Source of the DNA: G020353115 sp964640125
Lineage (GTDB): Bacteria; Bacteroidota; Bacteroidia; Bacteroidales; VadinHA17
Direction of reading: 5' to 3'
Assembly (NCBI GenBank): GCA_964640125.1
Contig: CAZXGG010000126.1
Coordinates: 1 to 5,411, forward strand
Length of the DNA stretch: 5,411 bases
Of this stretch, positions 1-5,411 are shown one piece after another. The notes under the pieces are model-generated. The model had not been told where the DNA came from. It worked only from the letters and a program-made list of their open reading frames with translations, and did no database searches. The stretch's first letter is position 1. Every line of letters starts with the position of its first letter. The translations under genes were made by a program, and so were the position numbers.

Positions 1-118
1 AATGTAACAAAAATATCGAATATACCGGTTTTAAATATCCCTGATTGATGACTTTAGTATAAAAATGGTGACAGCTTCCTGTTTTTTTACAACCCTATTA
101 AGGGGAGAGCTTATACGA

Positions 119-221
119 ATGGGTATGGAACATGCTGTTAAAAACTATTCGAGAAAAAAAACGGGAATATGTTTAATTTTAGATTTCTTTCTGCCATTTT
201 TACATTCTTAAAGCTCCTGCA
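119..221 (+). other. Candidate out-of-frame N-terminus (signal-peptide-like) of the Na/Pi symporter
   Basis: The symporter frame is blocked by a TAG at 180-182 and offers only a TTG at 222. Just upstream, two other frames open with ATG and encode short basic or hydrophobic stretches. From 119 the frame reads MGMEHAVKNYSRKK and then a hydrophobic run, ending at a TAA at 209-211; it has an AAGGGGAG purine run at 100-107. From 169 it reads MFNFRFLSAIFTFLKLL. In the symporter frame, the codons just before and including the TTG read KAPALA, which resembles a signal peptidase I site (A-x-A) before Y-G. A single-base length change around 197-212 could join an upstream ATG to the main frame. This could be a sequencing error, a real mutation or coincidence; the sequence alone cannot decide. 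Confidence 0.3.
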
Positions 222-1904
222 TTGGCATACGGTATTATCGATTTTCTGAAGCTTCTTGGCTCACTCGGCGTCTTCCTGTATGGGATGAAGCTGATGAGTG
301 AGGCACTTCAAAAGGTTGCCGGTGATAAAATGCGTAATATCCTGGCAGCCATGACATCGAGGCGCTTTTTTGGGGTTTTTACCGGCCTATTGATCACTGC
401 TGTTATCCAGTCTTCTTCAGCTACATCGGTAATGGTAGTCAGTTTTGTGAACGCTGGTCTTCTGAGTCTGACAGAGTCTGCCGGTGTCATTCTGGGTGCC
501 AATATTGGCACCACGGTTACAGCCTGGATTATTTCAATTTTTGGATTTAAGGTTAACATCAGTGCGCTTTCCCTGCCTCTGATCGGGATCGGGTTCCCAC
601 TTATTTTTTCGAAAAACACCATGCGCAATGCCTGGGGTGAGCTAATCATTGGTTTTGCACTCTTATTCTTAGGACTTGAGTTTTTAAAATCTGCTGTTCC
701 GAACATTCAGGATCACCCGGAAATTTTAGGATTTTTATCAGGGTTTTCCAGTTCCGGATTATCCAGCACGCTTCTCTTCCTGTTCCTTGGAACCGTATTA
801 ACAATTGCCATCCAGTCATCAAGTGCTACAATAGCTCTCACACTGGTCATGTGCAACAGCGGTTGGATAAGTTTCGACATGGCAGCCGCTATGATCCTGG
901 GAGAAAATATTGGAACCACAATTACTGCGAATATTGCTGCTTCCGTAGTAAATACAACCGCCAAGCAGACTGCACGGATCCATTTCCTGGCTAATGTATT
1001 CGGAGTACTATGGATGCTTACGATTTTCAAGCCCTACCTTCAAACGATAGATCGGTTGATGGTGGCCTGGGGTGGCGGGTCTCCATTCTCAAATGTTGGG
1101 AGTATTCCGATTGCACTATCTATTTTTCACTCATCATTCAATATACTGAATGTCTCTATTTTGTTCTGGCTCATACCCATGCTGACTAAAATATCAAAAC
1201 GCCTGGTACGACATGATAGTGATGAGGAAGAATTCCATCTGAAATACATTAATATTGGGATGATTTCGACCTCAGAACTGGGTCTCCTGCAGGCAAAAAA
1301 GGAGATTGAACTCTATGGTCAGAGAGTTCAAAAGATGTTTAATCGGTTCAAGAAATTTTTTGCGGAGCAAAAGGAGAACAAATTTGAAAAGGTCTGGAGG
1401 AAAATCGAGGAATATGAAAATGCAAATGACCAGACTGAGGTGGAAATTGCCAAATACCTTACCAAACTGAGTGAAAGTGAACTGAGCAGGTTATCATCCA
1501 ACCGGGTACAGTCCATGTTTACCATCATCAGTGAGATTGAATCCATTTCTGATTGTATCTATAATCTATCAAAGACTATGCTCAGAAAGAGAAAAAAACG
1601 AATAAAGTTTTCAGAAACATTAGCGGAAAACCTTCTTCACATGTTCAGTCTGATCGATACGGCATTTGTCATTATGAACAGGAATCTGGAAAATGGTGCA
1701 AAAGAGGTTGACAAAATTGCAGCAGATGAAATTGAAGAAAGCATTAACCAGTTGCGCAATACACTCAGAAAGCAACATCTGAAGAGCGTAGAAAAGAATG
1801 AATACAGCTATCTAACAGGGATAATCTATAACGATCTTTTTTCCGAATGTGAAAAGCTCGGAGATTATATTATCAATGTAACAGAAGCAATTGATTCAAC
1901 CTGA
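222..1904 (+). CDS. Na/Pi cotransporter family protein with C-terminal PhoU-like domain
   Basis: This is an inner-membrane protein predicted to import inorganic phosphate with sodium (family PF02690, NptA/YjbB-like). It shows the family's inverted duplication. Repeat one has QSSSAT at residues 63-68 and GANIGTT at 92-98; repeat two has QSSSAT at 198-203 and GENIGTT at 227-233. These glutamine/serine motifs form the substrate path in the family. Hydrophobic segments fill residues about 8-325. From about 345 to 556 the protein is charged and helical, like PhoU, and carries two E-x3-D motifs (E440/D444 and E544/D548) of the kind PhoU uses to bind metal. Bacterial two-part proteins of this type are usually about 550-600 residues, so 560 looks essentially full length. 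The start is uncertain: TTG at 222 has no clear Shine-Dalgarno site, and the first in-frame ATG (282) would cut into the conserved GMKLMSEALQ region. The PhoU-like part may sense or gate transport; that is inference. Confidence 0.9.
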   Translation: MAYGIIDFLKLLGSLGVFLYGMKLMSEALQKVAGDKMRNILAAMTSRRFFGVFTGLLITAVIQSSSATSVMVVSFVNAGLLSLTESAGVILGANIGTTVTAWIISIFGFKVNISALSLPLIGIGFPLIFSKNTMRNAWGELIIGFALLFLGLEFLKSAVPNIQDHPEILGFLSGFSSSGLSSTLLFLFLGTVLTIAIQSSSATIALTLVMCNSGWISFDMAAAMILGENIGTTITANIAASVVNTTAKQTARIHFLANVFGVLWMLTIFKPYLQTIDRLMVAWGGGSPFSNVGSIPIALSIFHSSFNILNVSILFWLIPMLTKISKRLVRHDSDEEEFHLKYINIGMISTSELGLLQAKKEIELYGQRVQKMFNRFKKFFAEQKENKFEKVWRKIEEYENANDQTEVEIAKYLTKLSESELSRLSSNRVQSMFTIISEIESISDCIYNLSKTMLRKRKKRIKFSETLAENLLHMFSLIDTAFVIMNRNLENGAKEVDKIAADEIEESINQLRNTLRKQHLKSVEKNEYSYLTGIIYNDLFSECEKLGDYIINVTEAIDST

Positions 1905-1910
1905 ATCAAT
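1890..1910. repeat. Perfect 9-bp inverted repeat over the symporter stop codon
   Basis: ATTGATTCA (1890-1898) and TGAATCAAT (1902-1910) are exact reverse complements around a 3-base spacer. The TGA stop of the symporter lies at 1902-1904, inside the right arm. The stem is AT-rich and is not followed by a T-run, so it does not look like a standard intrinsic terminator. It may still affect termination of translation or mRNA 3' end stability. Confidence 0.6.
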
Positions 1911-2001
1911 AGAGCCCGTTAATACTATAAAGAGTTTTTATTTAGATAATGTTTGATCAAATCTGGGGAAAGGGGCTTTATTCATTGTTCACTTTAAATT
2001 T

Positions 2002-3387
2002 ATGTTCCAAAGAATTACGTTAAACAGGTTACGGAAACCATTTCATTACTGTCCAAAATTTTTTCTATTGGTTTTCATCCTTTCAATAATTATCCTTACC
2101 GGTTGCAAAAAAGAGATTGTTCCGAAAGTTTTTTGGCCCCGGTCGGATCATGAAGCTTACCAACATTCGCTAGAGGAGGCAAATCTCATAACGACGGCTC
2201 TTGGAAAGGATTGGGTAAACGCTGCGCAACGGTCATTGGATTCTCCCACGGATATCACATTGCCTCACCAGGAAGCATTTTACATCAGTCCGAAAAATCC
2301 TGATGCCATCGGTTACCGGTTTTTCGTAAAGCGGGGGTTACGAATTGAAGTTATAATCAGGATTCATGCTTCCGACTCACTCATTCTTTTCGCTGATCTG
2401 TTCCGGCAGATAGGTGATTCCATACCGGACTGGATCCACGTGGCAACTGCAGATGAGGACTCATCCCGTCTAATGTTTGAAACCAGGCGCGATGCTAACT
2501 ATATCTTTCGGTTGCAACCTGAACTGTTGCGGGGAGGACTATTTGATGTTGTGATCCGGGAAGTACCTTCTCTTGAATTTCCTGTAGCTGGAAAGAATAG
2601 CAGGGCGATTCTCAGTTTTTTCGGAGATTCCAGGGATGGTGGGAGAAGGGAGCATCATGGTGTCGATATTTTTGCTCCCAGACATACACCTGTTCTGGCA
2701 CCCATCAGGGCCCAGGTCCTGCGGGTTGGTGAAGGCGGTATTGGAGGCAGGTATGTATGGCTGTACGAACCGAAACGTGCCCTGTACCTCTATTTTGCAC
2801 ATCTGGAAACACAACGTGTAAAAGAGGCCAGATGGGTCAATCCGGGGGATACCATTGGGACAGTCGGGAACTCAGGAAATGCTGTCAGAACGAGTCCACA
2901 CCTCCATTTTGGAATTTATAACAGAGGACCTGTGGATCCCTGGAATTTTCTGGCTGAAACCGATACGATTCCTGACCGGATTCGTTCAGACACCCTGGCA
3001 ATCAGCAAGCTGGTAAGGTTGAAAAAGTCTGCTGCCATATTTACGGGACCTGATCTCCGCTCACACAGCATAGACACATTGGATATTCATTCAATCATGG
3101 TAATAATGTCTGCAACGGGCAGTATGTACCGTGTGTTACTGCCTGACGGTTCAACAGGCTATATCCCGGATGAGCAAGTTGAGATAGCATCTGATGAAAT
3201 CGATCACGAAACGTTGCCTGACCACTTTGCTTTACTGGAGACCCCTGAACAGGATGGAGTATGCATTGCCAATATGTTTACTGAGGATCAATTCCTGGTC
3301 CTTGGCCAGTTTAACAATTTTTACTTCATTCGCACTCCCCAAGGAACAGAGGGATGGATGAGCTTTACCTCACAACCAAAGATGTAA
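2002..3387 (+). CDS. M23-family (LytM-type) peptidase lipoprotein with SH3-like C-terminus
   Basis: This is a predicted lipid-anchored envelope endopeptidase that would cleave peptidoglycan cross-links. Residues 1-35 form a lipoprotein signal: a basic stretch, a hydrophobic core at 20-32, and the lipobox LTGC with Cys35 as the modified residue. Lysines follow at +2 and +3, with no aspartate retention signal. Residues about 40-195 are a domain I do not recognise. The M23 domain spans about 196-315 and keeps all key residues: H218-x-G-x-D222 as zinc ligands, H267 in the YFAHLE segment, and H300-L-H302 in SPHLHFG. Two SH3-like segments follow, at about 335-396 and 407-457 (the second ends in GWMSF), and may hold the cell wall. 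The ATG lies 97 bases after the symporter stop and lacks a close Shine-Dalgarno site; the AAAGGGG at 1969-1975 is too far away. The intact motifs argue for an active enzyme rather than a divisome activator with a degenerate LytM domain. The exact substrate is unknown. Confidence 0.88.
   Translation: MFQRITLNRLRKPFHYCPKFFLLVFILSIIILTGCKKEIVPKVFWPRSDHEAYQHSLEEANLITTALGKDWVNAAQRSLDSPTDITLPHQEAFYISPKNPDAIGYRFFVKRGLRIEVIIRIHASDSLILFADLFRQIGDSIPDWIHVATADEDSSRLMFETRRDANYIFRLQPELLRGGLFDVVIREVPSLEFPVAGKNSRAILSFFGDSRDGGRREHHGVDIFAPRHTPVLAPIRAQVLRVGEGGIGGRYVWLYEPKRALYLYFAHLETQRVKEARWVNPGDTIGTVGNSGNAVRTSPHLHFGIYNRGPVDPWNFLAETDTIPDRIRSDTLAISKLVRLKKSAAIFTGPDLRSHSIDTLDIHSIMVIMSATGSMYRVLLPDGSTGYIPDEQVEIASDEIDHETLPDHFALLETPEQDGVCIANMFTEDQFLVLGQFNNFYFIRTPQGTEGWMSFTSQPKM
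3341..3345 (+). promoter_or_regulatory. Shine-Dalgarno-like AAGGA for the SDR gene, inside the M23 gene
   Basis: AAGGA lies 8 bases before the ATG at 3354, a good distance for ribosome binding. It is the main reason to prefer the overlapping start at 3354. The rival in-frame ATG at 3417 follows TAAAACAGATCACC, which has no such motif. Because many Bacteroidota genes start without a Shine-Dalgarno site, this is suggestive only. Confidence 0.4.
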
Positions 3388-4442
3388 CCGTCGCACCCGT
3401 TATAAAACAGATCACCATGTCATATGGACGCTTCGACAATCCCGTGCAGGCAACATTAACCGGTATCCTGGATATTTTCAGGAAACAGAAGCTTGCCGGT
3501 AATCTACGGGAAGACGACCGGCTGGACGGAAAAGTCTGCCTGGTAACCGGTTCAAACTCCGGTCTGGGTTTTGCCATAACTGCAGAGATGGCCCGAAGGG
3601 GTGCATCCCTGATCATGGCTTGCCGCAGTGGTATCCCGGAAGCCGGGGAGAAGATAATGAAACTGACCGGTTCTGCTTCTGTCGAAATGGTACCCCTTGA
3701 TCTGACAAAGCTTGGTTCGATCTCCCAATGTTGCAGAGACCTGGCTGAACGAAATATTCAGATCGATATCATGGTTTGTAATGCCGGAGTGGCACCTCCC
3801 GGCTCGAAAATGACCGAATCGGGTCAGGATGAAATTTTTATGGTCAACTACCTCTCAAAATTTATTGTCCTGAACCGACTCCTCCGGAACGGCACCATCC
3901 GAAATGAAACATTCGCAAAAAACAGCAGTCCAAACCAAATACCAAGGATTATTTTTATCTCATCCGATTCCCATCAGAATGCCTCTCCGATCGATTTTGA
4001 AGAATTTGGTGAATACCGGCCCTACGGTATCCGGAAGGCGATGAACAACTATAGTTATTATAAGCTGGTTATGAATACGTTTGCTACTGAACTCTCCCGC
4101 CGGTTAAACCCAACAGGCAAAACAAACGTCTCCGTTAATGTTATCTGTCCGGGTCCCGTTAATTCAAATATCAGCCGACATGCTCCGGGTTGGTTGAGGG
4201 TTATCCTGAAGTTCATTTTTACACTCTTTTTTCAATCACCGGATAAAGCGGCAAAACCCGTAATCTATCTTGCTGCATCAGAGGAGATGAAGGGGACTAC
4301 CAATCAATACTTTCACATGTTCAATCCCAAAAAGATGGATCCAAAAGTCTATGATGAGGGGGAAGGGCAAAAATTGTGGGACTACTCGTTAGATCTCTGC
4401 AAAGAATTAGATCCCGGATTGAAAGAGATGTTTGAAAACTAA
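3354..4442 (+). CDS. SDR-family NAD(P)-dependent oxidoreductase (retinol-dehydrogenase-like)
   Basis: This is a predicted cytosolic NAD(P)H-dependent dehydrogenase or reductase with a Rossmann fold. Visible motifs, numbered from the ATG at 3354, are the TGSNSGLG cofactor loop (65-72), acidic D116 in the LDLT segment, CNAG (142-145), N165 in the fourth-helix position, the catalytic serine in FISSDS (S203/S204), Y233-x3-K237 in NYSYYK, and CPGPV (265-269). The catalytic tetrad is therefore complete. At 362 residues it is longer than a classical SDR (about 250). It has a lead of about 58 residues before the Rossmann fold and a C-terminal tail, as in proteins annotated as retinol dehydrogenase or protochlorophyllide-reductase-like. 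Such names rarely give the true bacterial substrate, which stays unknown. The start at 3354 overlaps the M23 gene by 34 bases and has an AAGGA site. A start at 3417 (residue 22) would instead leave a 29-base gap and is a serious alternative, because residues 1-21 do not look conserved. Co-transcription with the M23 gene is likely. Confidence 0.87.
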   Translation: MDELYLTTKDVTVAPVIKQITMSYGRFDNPVQATLTGILDIFRKQKLAGNLREDDRLDGKVCLVTGSNSGLGFAITAEMARRGASLIMACRSGIPEAGEKIMKLTGSASVEMVPLDLTKLGSISQCCRDLAERNIQIDIMVCNAGVAPPGSKMTESGQDEIFMVNYLSKFIVLNRLLRNGTIRNETFAKNSSPNQIPRIIFISSDSHQNASPIDFEEFGEYRPYGIRKAMNNYSYYKLVMNTFATELSRRLNPTGKTNVSVNVICPGPVNSNISRHAPGWLRVILKFIFTLFFQSPDKAAKPVIYLAASEEMKGTTNQYFHMFNPKKMDPKVYDEGEGQKLWDYSLDLCKELDPGLKEMFEN

Positions 4443-4555
4443 TATTTCCCACTCGCAGTACCAGTTCAAAGCTAAATAAGAGTTGTATTAATCGATTACC
4501 CCGGGTTAAAAAAATATCACTCCTGCAGACAGGGCTATGCGGTATGAAATAATTT

Positions 4556-4627
4556 TGGCCGTAGGCCATACATTATGATAGATGTATTAAATCCGAAATC
4601 AACCTATTCCCTGTAGGGGATAGATAG
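4556..4627. repeat. Pair of related short stem-loops (REP-like)
   Basis: Stem-loop one pairs TGGCC (4556-4560) with GGCCA (4564-4568) around a GTA loop. Stem-loop two pairs CTATTCCC (4604-4611) with GGGGATAG (4616-4623) around TGTA, with one G-T wobble. Both have GTAGG at the loop and right arm, and both carry the heptamer GATAGAT downstream (4577-4583 and 4619-4625). The shared loop and tail suggest two diverged copies of one hairpin unit. This resembles REP-type intergenic elements, but no second locus is available here to prove dispersal. Confidence 0.45.
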
Positions 4628-4631
4628 TTTT
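4604..4631 (+). terminator. Weak candidate terminator after the SDR gene
   Basis: The 8-bp stem at 4604-4611/4616-4623 is followed after four bases by a short TTTT (4628-4631). It lies about 160 bases past the SDR stop. The T-run is short and is interrupted from the stem by ATAG, so efficiency would be low. The stem has an A-C mismatch when read on the other strand, so it favours the + transcript. Confidence 0.25.
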
Positions 4632-4632
4632 A

Positions 4633-4686
4633 ATGCCTCAAATAACAAATTAATAAATGTCTCAAATTTTAAAATTTCAAATGCCT
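4633..4686 (+). repeat. Three ATGYCT copies at exact 24-base spacing
   Basis: ATGCCT at 4633, ATGTCT at 4657 and ATGCCT at 4681 are spaced 24 and 24 bases apart. The first two are followed by CAAAT and the third by TGAAT. Between copies two and three sits a perfect 14-base AT palindrome, AAATTTTAAAATTT (4664-4677). The copies are reverse complements of the units in the 4704-4739 array. Confidence 0.6.
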
Positions 4687-4705
4687 TGAATTACACTTTT
4701 TTTTT
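4676..4705 (+). terminator. Weak candidate terminator: short stem plus nine T
   Basis: TTCAA (4676-4680) pairs with TTGAA (4686-4690) around ATGCC, and a run of nine T follows at 4697-4705. The stem is only five AT-rich pairs and is six bases from the T-run, so it is a poor intrinsic terminator alone. The T9 run is the longest in the spacer and is oriented correctly for the SDR transcript. Confidence 0.25.
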
Positions 4706-4739
4706 CAGACATTTCAGACATTTTAGGCATTTTAGGCAT
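4704..4739. repeat. 9-base tandem array, four units
   Basis: Two exact copies of TTCAGACAT (4704-4712, 4713-4721) are followed by two exact copies of TTTAGGCAT (4722-4730, 4731-4739), with no spacer. The two unit types differ at positions 3 (C/T) and 6 (A/G). On the minus strand the units read ATGCCTAAA and ATGTCTGAA, so they are inverted relative to the three spaced copies at 4633-4686. The arms can fold back; for example AATGCCT at 4680-4686 pairs with AGGCATT at 4734-4740 or with the neighbouring unit. The array lies 42 bases past the transaldolase stop, so it would be in that gene's 3' untranslated RNA. Confidence 0.8.
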
Positions 4740-4781
4740 TGAAGAAATTTTATCGATAATGTTCTACAATAATGCAACCGG

Positions 4782-5411
4782 TTAACTGATTATTTTCCTG
4801 ATCCGTTCATCCAGGTTCTCCTGGTCGGTAGTAAAAGATGCCAGTCCTGCCAGGTTCAGGAGGGTATCAATGGCCAATTCCCCGGCTGCAATCCGTTTTG
4901 CCCATTTTTCGTGAACCGGGATCTTTCCATCCGCCTTTATTGTTCTTAATTCTGCCTCTGAAAGTTCAGGAAACATGTCGGCACATCCCTTATTACGTGC
5001 CCTCTTTACCAATTCTCCGGTATCAGCTGGGAGATTCCGGGCAAGTTCTTCCGCCAGATCAAGCTCCTGCTGTGATACCTCCCACAATTTTGAAAAGCCG
5101 ATCTCATCTGCTGATATCCCCGGATTGAGGGTTACGGGGTAAATCTCCTCTGTTCTTGAAGTAAAATCTCCCGACAGTGTCTCCTTTCCATCTGCAGCAA
5201 CTTTTGTTGGTATGGTAAAAACATCAACACCTGCCAGGTTATCCAGCTGACCGGCATTTCTCAGGCTTGCTGCAATCAGTTTCGTGGAGTCGGGATTCTG
5301 TTGTTTAAAATAGTTTACAATTTTCTGTGCTGAGAGGGTAGCTTTTTCACCCACCAGTTTCCCGTCACCCAGGTTATTATCAACCATATAGGAACCGAGC
5401 CGGCCCAGAAA
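4782..5411 (-). CDS. Transaldolase family protein, C-terminal part (5' end outside window)
   Basis: The reading frame stays open to the window edge, giving 209 visible residues up to a TAA at 4782-4784. The M at 5385-5387 is therefore internal, not the start: FLGRLGSY precedes it in frame. The family (PF00923, TIM-barrel class I aldolases) transfers dihydroxyacetone units between sugar phosphates in the non-oxidative pentose phosphate pathway. Recognition rests on FLGRLGSYMVDNN (phosphate-side barrel strand), KLIAASLRNAGQLDNLAG (barrel strand with the family's A-S-x-R/K-N pattern) and VDVFTIPTKVA (last barrel strand). A tail of roughly 120 residues follows, ending in HEKWAKRIAAGELAIDTLLN and an LAGLASFT segment. 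That tail makes it longer than the short fructose-6-phosphate-aldolase type (about 220 in total). The Schiff-base lysine should lie in the missing N-terminal half. It could act on another sugar phosphate. Confidence 0.82.
   Translation of the reverse strand, partial: FLGRLGSYMVDNNLGDGKLVGEKATLSAQKIVNYFKQQNPDSTKLIAASLRNAGQLDNLAGVDVFTIPTKVAADGKETLSGDFTSRTEEIYPVTLNPGISADEIGFSKLWEVSQQELDLAEELARNLPADTGELVKRARNKGCADMFPELSEAELRTIKADGKIPVHEKWAKRIAAGELAIDTLLNLAGLASFTTDQENLDERIRKIIS

Larger units (their letters stand above)
4443..4781. other. Convergent intergenic region with a repeat cluster
   Basis: This spacer lies between the 3' ends of the SDR gene (+) and the transaldolase gene (-). Bases 4443-4550 show no gene, RNA or clear hairpin. 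Bases 4556-4627 hold two stem-loops, 4633-4686 hold three spaced ATGYCT copies, 4697-4705 are nine T, and 4704-4739 are a 9-base tandem array in the opposite orientation. It is much more AT-rich than the genes and has no convincing coding frame. Confidence 0.75.

Noticed and set aside
1..118. Possible promoter elements (TATAAA at 58-63 with TTGATG at 45-50)
   Set aside because: The two boxes are only 7 bases apart, too close for a sigma-70 promoter. No good TAnnTTTG/TTTG pair of the Bacteroidota type is visible, and the region is AT-rich enough to give such matches by chance.
308..1030. Minus-strand frames within the symporter (308-706 and 713-1030)
   Set aside because: Both lie opposite conserved transporter motifs and show no domain of their own.
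1905..2001. AATGTTTG (1949-1956) as a Bacteroidota-type -7 box for the M23 gene
   Set aside because: It differs from TAnnTTTG at the first base and lacks a convincing -33 partner, so read-through from the symporter cannot be ruled out.
4488..4512. TTACCCCGGGTTAAAAAAA as a terminator after the SDR gene
   Set aside because: The symmetry centres on CCCGGG and leaves no loop, so no stable hairpin forms before the A-run, and the run is A rather than T on the + strand.
4321..4569. 82-residue minus-strand frame crossing the SDR 3' end
   Set aside because: About half lies antisense to the SDR gene and the rest lies in the spacer over the first hairpin. It has no recognisable domain or ribosome site.
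4633..4739. CRISPR-like array
   Set aside because: Units are only 6-9 bases, some without any spacer, and they occur in both orientations. CRISPR repeats are 23 bases or longer, in one orientation, with unique spacers.
4838..5128. 96-residue plus-strand frame opposite the transaldolase
   Set aside because: It is entirely antisense to a well-supported coding region and has the low-complexity, proline-rich look of a shadow frame.

Overview
The window reads like a chromosomal segment from a member of the Bacteroidota or a related FCB-group lineage (Balneolota or Rhodothermota would fit). This placement is an inference. It rests on the protein families, the AT-rich spacers, the mostly weak Shine-Dalgarno signals and a lipoprotein with an LTGC lipobox. 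There is no rRNA or marker gene to fix it. No tRNA, CRISPR array, transposase or phage gene is visible.

Layout: bases 1-221 are an AT-rich leader that probably hides the true N-terminus of the first gene. Three genes then run on the + strand. The first (222-1904) is a Na+/phosphate symporter fused to a PhoU-like cytoplasmic domain. The second (2002-3387) is an envelope lipoprotein with an M23 (LytM-type) peptidase domain whose zinc and catalytic residues are intact, followed by two SH3-like segments. The third (3354 or 3417 to 4442) is a short-chain dehydrogenase/reductase of the extended retinol-dehydrogenase-like type. The second and third genes overlap or nearly abut and are probably co-transcribed. 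On the minus strand, converging on them, lies the C-terminal part of a transaldolase-family protein (4782-5411), cut by the window edge.

The 339-base convergent spacer (4443-4781) holds the most unusual structure: two short stem-loops that share a loop motif and a downstream tail, followed by a cluster of ATGYCT hexamers. Three direct copies are spaced exactly 24 bases apart. Four inverted copies follow as a perfect 9-base tandem array. The two sets are separated by a run of nine T. This looks like a repetitive intergenic element, possibly acting at transcript ends.

The genes do not form an obvious single pathway: phosphate uptake, cell-wall remodelling, an unknown oxidoreduction and central carbon metabolism. 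I see no clear new defence or biosynthetic system. The points most worth checking are the likely frameshift or missed start at the symporter N-terminus and the repeat cluster.
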